A stretch of 23,604 nt of DNA from Coptodactyla brooksi (taxonomy: Eukaryota > Arthropoda > Insecta > Coleoptera > Scarabaeidae), in assembly GCA_033557675.1 (NCBI GenBank), contig JAWQRM010000367.1, positions 1-23,604 on the forward strand, in the 5' to 3' direction. The position numbers and the translations under genes are program-made. Positions 17,228-23,604 of this stretch are shown one piece after another. Under the pieces are notes generated by a model, which saw only the letters and a list, made by a program, of their open reading frames with translations, ran no database searches and was not told where the DNA came from. How positions within the stretch are numbered: the first letter of the stretch is position 1; every line of letters starts with the position of its first letter.

Positions 17228-18395
17228 CATATTTGAACGAAAAGTCACGGATTAACAACAAATTCACCTAAATGAGTAAGTGTAATATTACATTAAATTA
17301 AGACTACGTAATATTTGTTTATAATATTTATCACATAAGTTTTTTTTCCTATTTTTTGTTAATAGAACATCCCATATTCAATTATCCTCGTTGAATTGAA
17401 GAATAACAAGTTTTTTGAGAAAATTTAGCTTGATTTACTTTCTAAAATTTTGAAATTTTCTCAGAAACAGAAATATATACAATATTTTACTGTTAAGTTA
17501 AAATTATGACATTTTTTTCAAATTAAAACTAGCATTAAAACAAACACAAAGTATTTCATTAAAAAAAAGGTGAATTAATATTATTATAAGGGTACTATTT
17601 TCTATGCGATAATTTTCAGCTTTGAGAGTTTACAACGTATACCTTTCTTTTTAATTTTTATGTACCTTAGGAGTATGAGAAAAGCAAATGCAAAGTTGAG
17701 TGATGTTTAGTATAAACGAAACAGCCTATATACTCGAAAATAATTTTAAAAGACGTTCGATATGAAAATAATTTTAAAAGATTCCATATGATTCAACTTT
17801 TATTTGAAACCTTTTCAAATAGAAGGAAATACGTGAATGTAATTTTTTAAACAAAAAATTATATCGTTGAAAGTTAACTGTTAAATCTGACAGTTAATAA
17901 ATGAGAGCCATTTATGAAAGTGAATTAAAAAACGTCATTCACAGTTGAATTTCAATATCTAAATTTAGTTTTAGAGACAAAGTTTAAGATCCAAATGTCT
18001 GTATGTATTCAAGCAATCACTGCTGAATTAAAATCTTATAATAAAAAAAGACATGTTGCAAAATCTTGCAAAGCTCAAACAATGTTAAGGTAAGAGAGCC
18101 ATGTGTGCTACATTTGCTGGTTTATTTTGAAATGCTGTCAAAAATTTGTCTGTCCAAATTTGTTTTTTTTTATAGAAACAAAGCCTCTTAGATACGTGTT
18201 AATATTAATTCACTAAATTCTACTCTTTGCCCTGTATGAAATTTATTAAATTTTCTTATTGATGTTCACCGTGAATGTAAGAAATTCATAATATTACTAT
18301 TATTATTAGTCCAGGACTATTTGACATTTTAAAACCAAACACTTTTCAGCGGACATTCACAAAACCTAACAAAAACGTGAAAGAGATTTTAAGAG

Positions 18396-18472
18396 TGCAA
18401 TAACCTATTACAGTAATAGGTTAGTATTGCAATAGGTCGTTGCCTGTTGTTGCAATAACAACAACAGGCAAC
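18396..18472. repeat. Two adjacent hairpins
   Basis: Hairpin 1: AACCTATTA (18402-18410) with TAATAGGTT (18414-18422), extended by TGCAAT (18396-18401) with ATTGCA (18426-18431). Hairpin 2: a perfect 14-bp stem, 18439-18452 (GTTGCCTGTTGTTG) with 18459-18472, loop CAATAA. A minus-strand ORF across this site (18655-18389) has no recognised features. Confidence 0.8.
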
Positions 18473-18755
18473 CGTATTAGAACATAGTTTCAAATTATTG
18501 AAGTTGATAAACACCTTAACCACACCAAGACTGTTTAAAATTATGAAGAGTTCGATTGAAACATTTCGAAACATTCTTTTTAATCTAAACCATGACGGAG
18601 TTTTTGAAGTTAATAGATTATTAGAGTTAATAAATTTATCACATCTTTTTTCCAATGAAGCTTAAAAATTTCAACTGAATTTTATGCAGATTCCAAAAAT
18701 ATATTTTTTTTGCAAAATATTTAATTACAAAAAAATGAACTTGTTTAGCTCCATT

Positions 18756-18861
18756 TGTGGGATGCAAAAATACTTAATGTATATTAAGTATTTTTTAACT
18801 TACATTTTAACTTAACACTTGATTTATACATTTGTATACATCAATTACAATGTATCCCACA
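18756..18861. repeat. About 106-bp MITE-like unit with nested hairpin
   Basis: TGTGGGAT (18756-18763) and ATCCCACA (18854-18861) are inverted ends. Inside, AAAAATACTTAAT (18766-18778) pairs perfectly with 18783-18795 across a GTAT loop. No target-site duplication was clear. Confidence 0.5.
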
Positions 18862-19142
18862 GTCACTTTCTTAACACATTGTAAAATTTCAATCATGCAC
18901 TGTGAAATATAGAAAAATATGTGTTAGAAACGAAGAGAAAGTTTTACATGGAAAGCAGCATATGTGTAGTTTTAATTTTTATAATATTTTTTTTATTACC
19001 CATTAATAAAAGAGATAACTAGAACTAGCAGGAAACAAATAACGGTAAAAATTATTTTCAAAGCATTTTCAGTTTATTAGCACATCAATATCGGAATGCA
19101 TTTTCATATTATTAAAGTAGTCAAGTAGTATTCAAATATTAA

Positions 19143-19391
19143 ACGTTACGCAACTTGTTTTGCGGTGGCATGCGCAAAATACACAAACTTCGTATCGTCC
19201 ACGTTGTAAAATAATACAAGACAGTTTTATTGACTTTTTTATAACCCCATAATAATGGTACTAACAATTAAAACAAATGAACATAAAAAAATATATTTTC
19301 TGTGTATAAGCACATACATTCCAATACTGGAATACGAATAGCAAACGTTAGGCAAATAGTTTTGTGTAGCGTACGCAAAATTTGCAAAGTT
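19143..19391 (+). repeat. Spaced direct repeat of a 48-bp block
   Basis: The block starting ACGTTACGCAA at 19143 recurs diverged at 19345 (ACGTTAGGCAA). Both copies continue to a GCGCAAAA/ACGCAAAA core and an AAACTT/AAAGTT end. Spacing is about 202 bp. Confidence 0.5.
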
Positions 19392-19431
19392 AAAAGTTCT
19401 TAACGCAACAGGACACCTTCCGCTTCGGGGC

Positions 19432-19453
19432 CTACGTGACCAAAGTCACGTAG
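19432..19453. repeat. 9-bp GC-containing hairpin
   Basis: CTACGTGAC (19432-19440) pairs perfectly with GTCACGTAG (19445-19453), loop CAAA. It lies in a small GC-richer patch (19400-19500). Confidence 0.7.
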
Positions 19454-19938
19454 CAAGGAGTCTACAATCGATTTGATACTCCAACAGGCGCTAGCTATAC
19501 GGGGCATTGAATTGCTTAAATAGCATCATCGACGCCAAAAGAGTAGAATTAACACTAACTGCTCATTGTTAAGGATGTTGAAACATAATACAGCTTTCTA
19601 TAAACTGCAGTGTTTGAAATTTTTGCTTAATTTGGATACAATTAGTATTAGGTGACAGTAGGGAAGTTATTATATTTTACAACCTACACCCACCTTTTGC
19701 AAACGATACTGAAGGTTTATTTCCTACTTCAAAGCCATACTGGTGCTTTAAACAAAGTATAAAATTCCCTACCAGTTCTCATTTCAACAATATTTCACTC
19801 CTGGGAGCCACGTTTCAGAATGAACACTCAAATAACATGAATATCATTCAGCCAGCCCATACAACAAATTTGCATAAGAAATATTGGCAGGAATAAAGAA
19901 TACTGTTCAATTTAAAATAGTATATGCTATAGGTACCA

Positions 19939-20115
19939 TCAGTCGCCCACAATCACTTTTCTATGCAATTCCCTGCCCACGTTTAAACGTGTTATTCTGG
20001 GAGTGGAAACGACTTCTTCATTGAATTCAAAAACCTCTTTTAACCACATTTGATGCGATCCTGATGGAAAGAAAAATGATCCAGACACTTTATTATCTGG
20101 ATCAAGAGCTTTTCC
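19939..20115 (-). other. Unrecognised open frame of 58 codons
   Basis: The minus strand from 20115 is open to a TGA at 19939. It encodes a protein-like stretch that includes FFFPSGSHQMWLKEVFEF and TPRITRLNVGRELHRKV. No start codon precedes it in frame except an internal Met. A good acceptor-like tract (TTTTTCTTTCCATCAG) lies inside. I do not recognise the family. It may be a transposon relic or an exon remnant, or it may be chance. Confidence 0.2.
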
Positions 20116-20534
20116 TTATTTCCCTTACAAACTTAATGTTTCGGAACGTAAATTTTGAATCTCTAGTCTTCATTGATTATCTTAGGCTTTTCAATTTACT
20201 ATTGTGTGTTGTTTGCTGTTAAGCAAAATCTATCCTCGATGATTGATGGCTGATGACATTTGAGATTTTACATCAATGCCTTGGAATTTCCAATTTGGGC
20301 AAACATTGAAATCCATTTATATAGGAATTAGTTTTGAGGCAGGAAAAAAGAAAATAATATGTCATTGATTATATCTAAAGATCTGGAAAGGACTAAATAT
20401 TAAGTTCGGAAAGTAATTTCGTTTTTTCTTGCGAAAATGAAAGGTACTTTTCTTAGAAAGTATACGTATTTTACGTAATTGCATATTCACCATTTTGGTT
20501 CAATACCTTTTGCCATCTTTCTGATAATAACATA

Positions 20535-20593
20535 ACTCCATCTTGCTTTATTTGAAGCAAGATGGAGTCATGCTCTTGCTTCATTTGAAGCAA
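20535..20593. repeat. Tandem duplication making two hairpins in the mariner
   Basis: ACTCCATCTTGCTT (20535-20548) pairs perfectly with 20555-20568, and TTGCTTC (20576-20582) with GAAGCAA (20587-20593). The two derive from a duplicated roughly 34-bp segment of the transposase gene whose ordinary copy encodes FASNEA. Confidence 0.75.
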
Positions 20594-20820
20594 AGGTTTT
20601 ACCGTCCAAAAAAATTTGTAGAGACCGAAACAAGCAATAATCGAAGGTGCCAGATCTGCAGAATATAATAGATATCGTAGTACACCACTTCAAAGCTGTA
20701 AAAGCTTTTGGTGAGTTACTAAACTGGTACGAGGTCTCGCATTATCTTGGTGGAACACTATACCTTTCTGTTGATCAATTCTGGTCTTTTCTGTTTGAGT
20801 GAATCATGCAATTTACCCAT

Positions 20821-21060
20821 TTGACGACAGTATATTTTAGAATTGACCGTGGTATTCTCCCAAGAATTTTAGAAAGAGTCCCTAAAAATTTTGCAAGTTT
20901 CCAAAAATTTTGCAAACTGTTGCAAAAAAAAATTGCAAACCAGTTTGCAAAAAATAATGCATATTTGTCGACTTGATGATAGTACACTTTAGAATTGATC
21001 GTGGTATTGTCGCAAAAAACTTGAAAAGAGCTCTAAAATATTTTACAAACTTGCAAAAAC
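20821..21060. repeat. 152-bp-period tandem duplication in the mariner
   Basis: TTGACGACAGTATATTTTAG at 20821 recurs as TTGATGATAGTACACTTTAG at 20973, followed in both by AATTGAYCGTGGTATT and a run of TTGCAAA-type motifs. On the minus strand each copy encodes a version of TTxNSKxYxxQ from the mariner catalytic region. Each unit is followed by slippery A/T-rich sequence. Confidence 0.8.
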
Positions 21061-21969
21061 TATTACATACATACACATCGACTACTCTTTTCTCGCTCGA
21101 ATGGGATTTTTACCTTTTTTGTAATAAAAAACCCAACTTGCTGAAAATGCTGTTTTTGATTTTCCGTGGTTCATAAAACACAAAAAGAAAATAATTACAC
21201 AGAAACGAATAAAGTATTTTTCCACATAAACGTTTCAATGTCAGCTGTCAGAATATATAATGCATATACGGCTTAGAATGCAGTTGGCTGGTTAAATACA
21301 ACTAACGCCTTTGTTGCGAAAAAACGAAATTACTTTCCGAACAATCCAATAATATGTTATCGTAAAATTCACGTGAACAATTCAAAATATATTTCCTTTG
21401 ATTTCCAGAAAGTAATTCCCTAATTATTCAAGACATATTTAAAGATAACAAAGTTTAGAAATTAAAAATTACTAGTAACTACAATTTTACTCATCTCAAA
21501 ATAAAATATTAAAAATATTACAGAATACAAATAGAAATATCTATAAAATTTATACAAAACAATGGAAAAAGTGCTTTTTATTTATAAGTCACTTTATAAG
21601 TAACCCATTTATAATGACTAACAGGAATTAGTAAAATAGGGAATAGAAAATAAAAATGTACACAGTAAATAAATTATATAAAAATATACGTTTTCTTTTC
21701 ATTTTAATATATTGCCTCGTATATTATAGTGAATATATATTTTCATTTTTTAAGCTTTATTAAAATTGCATAATTTATGATTGAAGTTTTTACAGCAATT
21801 ACCATTTGCTTTCTCAAACGAAAGCTTTGCAACCTAAGCGAAATTTTATCCCTTTAATGAGTCTGGATGATTTTACTAGATTGTTTTCTCAACAAAACAT
21901 GATTTTCGTTATTCTTTACAAGGTCTTCATTTGTTTAGAATAATAGGCAGTCAAAACATGTTAGCTGTC

Positions 21970-22330
21970 ACTCTCTTAGTAAATATGGTTTTTAGCATGG
22001 CGCATTTTTTTCCCATAATGCTCAATAAGCGAAGGCATTATCAAAATTAAAACATTCCCAATAAACAGATACTCGAGAAAGGCCTGTTATAAACTGGACC
22101 GCCAGATCCCCAGACTTGACAAAGCCTTGCCTTTTCTCATGGGATTTGTAAAATGCAAACTGTAATGACTACTTTTCACTAGGTCACTCAAAACAGAATA
22201 AAGTTAGCCTCTGGAGACATTTAAACTTAATTCCTTAAGGTAATTTCGCAGAATTTTTGGGAAAAATGTGCAATTGTCCTCTACAAAACCAATGTTTCGA
22301 ACATTTGTTGTAATATCAACCTGATTTCTT
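21970..22330 (+). pseudogene. Tc1/mariner-superfamily DDE transposase relic
   Basis: Shifting plus-strand frames read MAHFFP, FPINRYSRKG, then RPVINWTARSPDLTKPCLF near 22080-22135, and FEHLL near 22295. This matches the end of the insect IS630/Tc1/mariner-type transposases that carry DGAPxHF...FPNRWIGRRGPxxWPxRSPDLTPLDFFLWG...HFEHLL. The element is on the opposite strand to the neighbouring mariner and clearly from a different family. Terminal repeats were not recognised; 21345-21970 to its left is featureless AT-rich DNA. Confidence 0.7.
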
Positions 22331-22706
22331 GGTGTTTTTATTAGGATATTTTCTACATGTAATAAGAAACTGTTTGCCTTTCTACAAATTTTAGATTTTA
22401 GTTTTTATGCTTATCTTAGACGTGCTAGAATTTTTACCATTGGTTTTTGATATTATTTTATTTGATGGATAATTTTCGAAGTCTTGTACTTCTACAAAAT
22501 CTAGTTATGCGTAATTGTTTGCTCATAATTTAATTTGTAAGTTTGATTATCCACATTATAAACACTTTTCATTCGAGTAAAATTTAATTCAAAGAAAAAT
22601 TCAGGAACTATTGGTTTAATCAGAAACAAGCATTTCAACAAAGCCTTAAAATTGTGGGTTCGGAACCTTTGATTTCGTAACAAAGCTTAACAATAGTCAC
22701 CACAAT

Positions 22707-22805
22707 ACCAAAACTGGAAAATATCTAGATGAATCTTTCATCACTCCTGATGATGCTAACTTGGTTAGCGAAACGTGCTTCGAGAAGGTTCGTTCCAGGT
22801 TTGGT
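22707..22805 (+). ncRNA. Hammerhead-ribozyme-like element, solo copy 2
   Basis: Core CTGATGA (22747-22753), extra T, perfect 6-bp stem II GCTAAC/GTTAGC (22755-22760 with 22764-22769, TTG loop), GAAAC (22770-22774). The cleavage triplet position reads TTC (22779-22781), and stem I starts at once with CTC (22744-22746) and GAG (22782-22784). An outer stem, ACCAAAACTGGAA (22707-22719) with TTCCAGGTTTGGT (22793-22805), has 12 of 13 pairs. Stem III is reduced to one pair here, so cleavage would be weak. Architecture matches solo copy 1, with unrelated outer-stem sequence. Confidence 0.5.
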
Positions 22806-22984
22806 ATATTGATGACAATTGGTTATTTGTTGACCTTTTTAATCTTAAGAAAGTGAACAACTTTCTAAACAGTGTATGCATTATATATTATATTATATTT
22901 AATATATACATTATATTATATATTCTGACAGCTGATATTGCAAAGTTTATGTGTGAAAATATTTTTGTGTTCTGTGCATTGTTT

Positions 22985-23100
22985 TTTTTGTGTCCTATGA
23001 AACATGGAGAATCAAAATTTTCGAAACATTTTGCTTTTTTATTACAAAAAAAGGTAAAAATGCCGTTCAAGCGAGCAAAGAATTAGTTGTAAATTAATAT
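22985..23100 (+). pseudogene. mariner transposase N-terminal relic
   Basis: CATGGAGAATCAAAATTTTC begins a mariner start. One frame then gives FSKHFAF, and the neighbouring frame gives FYYKKGKNAVQASKELV before a stop near 23096. It aligns in reverse orientation with the N-terminal piece at 21170-21078 of the larger mariner, so both belong to the same or a closely related family. Only about 35 codons are recognisable. Confidence 0.7.
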
Positions 23101-23604
23101 AATTTCAAAAAGTTTTTACATTTTGCAAAATGTTCATAATTTATTGATATGTATTAGTTATATAGACTCTAAAATGCTATATGTATTATATAGAGCTATT
23201 GATATGTTTTGTTGAAACATATTAACACTTGCACTTAACTTTATGTAACTTTTGAATACACCTAACGATTAGGTTTTTTTTTCTGAGAATGCATCTTTTG
23301 GCTAATTTTTTTTCTCTTATTAAGCTTGCTTAGTTTTGTGGGCCACTATTTTTTGTATCTGGCTTATGTGGCTGAATTTTTTTAAACGATAAAAGTTGAA
23401 ATGATATGGTAAAGTTTTATTTAATTCTTCAAGGAATACTCTTCATTAGGAAAAAATATACTCTCTTCATAATCAAGCTGACATGATCATACCTTTTTAC
23501 TGCAGTCCTACACAGATTTAAAGAAACAGAAGTTATTTCCGTATCAATTTTAGTTAAGGTTGAACAATACATTACATAACAGTACATTATATCAGAATAA
23601 ACAA
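23101..23604. other. AT-rich right end, nothing recognised
   Basis: No ORF, hairpin or repeat that I can support. If the cueball first exon lies further right, this is still intron. Confidence 0.5.

Larger units (their letters stand above)
14269..20403. other. Presumed cueball first intron, no host exon found
   Basis: More than 6 kb of AT-rich DNA. I searched the minus strand for a signal-peptide exon ending in a Trp-Asp split codon and found none, so the intron probably continues beyond the window. It contains hammerhead-like repeats (14749-14859, 15437-15450), several hairpins (17155, 18396, 18756, 19432), a repeated about 48-bp block (19143/19345), and a TGACCT/AGGTCA everted pair (16932-16950). 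Confidence 0.5.
20404..21342 (-). mobile_element. Internally deleted mariner element with intact TIRs
   Basis: Bases 20404-20428 (GTTCGGAAAGTAATTTCG...) and 21318-21342 are perfect 25-bp terminal inverted repeats; TA dinucleotides lie just outside. At 939 bp it is shorter than the usual about 1.3 kb. The transposase is on the minus strand: an N-terminal piece (HGKSKTAF, FYYKKGKNPIRARKE, stop) at about 21170-21078, then after a large deletion the C-terminal part, NTTVNSKIYCRQMGKLHDSL, LKQKRPELINRK, FHQDNARPRTSL (second catalytic Asp in HQDNARP), KTFASNEA and a broken end near 20490. Stops and frameshifts make it non-autonomous, but the TIRs would still be recognisable to a related transposase. 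Confidence 0.85.

Noticed and set aside
18389..18655. 88-codon minus-strand ORF
   Set aside because: Part of it is produced by the 14-bp hairpin; no family resemblance or start context.
22860..22925. AT-only inverted repeats
   Set aside because: Low-complexity TATA runs pair with themselves by composition; no independent signal.
1..23604. tRNA, rRNA, CRISPR or bacterial operon features
   Set aside because: No cloverleaf, rRNA-like or spaced-repeat array was seen; introns and transposons show a eukaryotic genome.

Overview
The window looks like nuclear DNA from an insect. It is AT-rich, has GT-AG introns, and carries an insect-type cueball gene. It also holds many decayed transposons of types common in insects (mariner, piggyBac, hAT, PIF/Harbinger, non-LTR retrotransposon). 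I could not place it at order or species level. Only two host genes can be supported: a small protein-disulfide-isomerase-like gene near the left end (+ strand, 972-1512) and most of cueball (- strand, 14268 down to 6683). cueball is spread over four visible exons; its signal-peptide exon(s) were not found and probably lie beyond the right edge.

Layout. 1-290: PIF/Harbinger transposase fragment. 449-502: perfect 25-bp hairpin. 972-1590: PDI-like gene with a 55-bp intron and a poly(A) signal. 1735-2430: GC-richer unexplained island starting with a 16-bp hairpin. 2701-3203: a 500-bp foldback element with a hammerhead-ribozyme-like motif in each arm. 3235-4130: hAT (ZMYM1-like) transposase relic. 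4592-5000: second, older inverted repeat. 4980-5570: mariner relic. 6683-14268: cueball. Its 3.4-kb intron holds a piggyBac relic split by a non-LTR retrotransposon, both antisense to the gene. 14269-20400: no host exon found, presumably a cueball intron, with hairpins and hammerhead-like repeats. 20404-21342: internally deleted mariner with 25-bp perfect TIRs and two internal tandem duplications. 21970-22330: Tc1/mariner-superfamily relic. 22707-22805: another hammerhead-like repeat. 22985-23100: mariner N-terminal relic.

The most interesting signal is a family of at least six dispersed sequences built like type I hammerhead ribozymes: CTGANGA, a short stem II, GAAA(C), a minimal stem III, and a stem I closed by flanking inverted repeats. 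They occur on both strands, as pairs facing outward in the foldback and as solo copies. All six share an unusual extra base between A9 and stem II. The two host genes show no functional link to each other.
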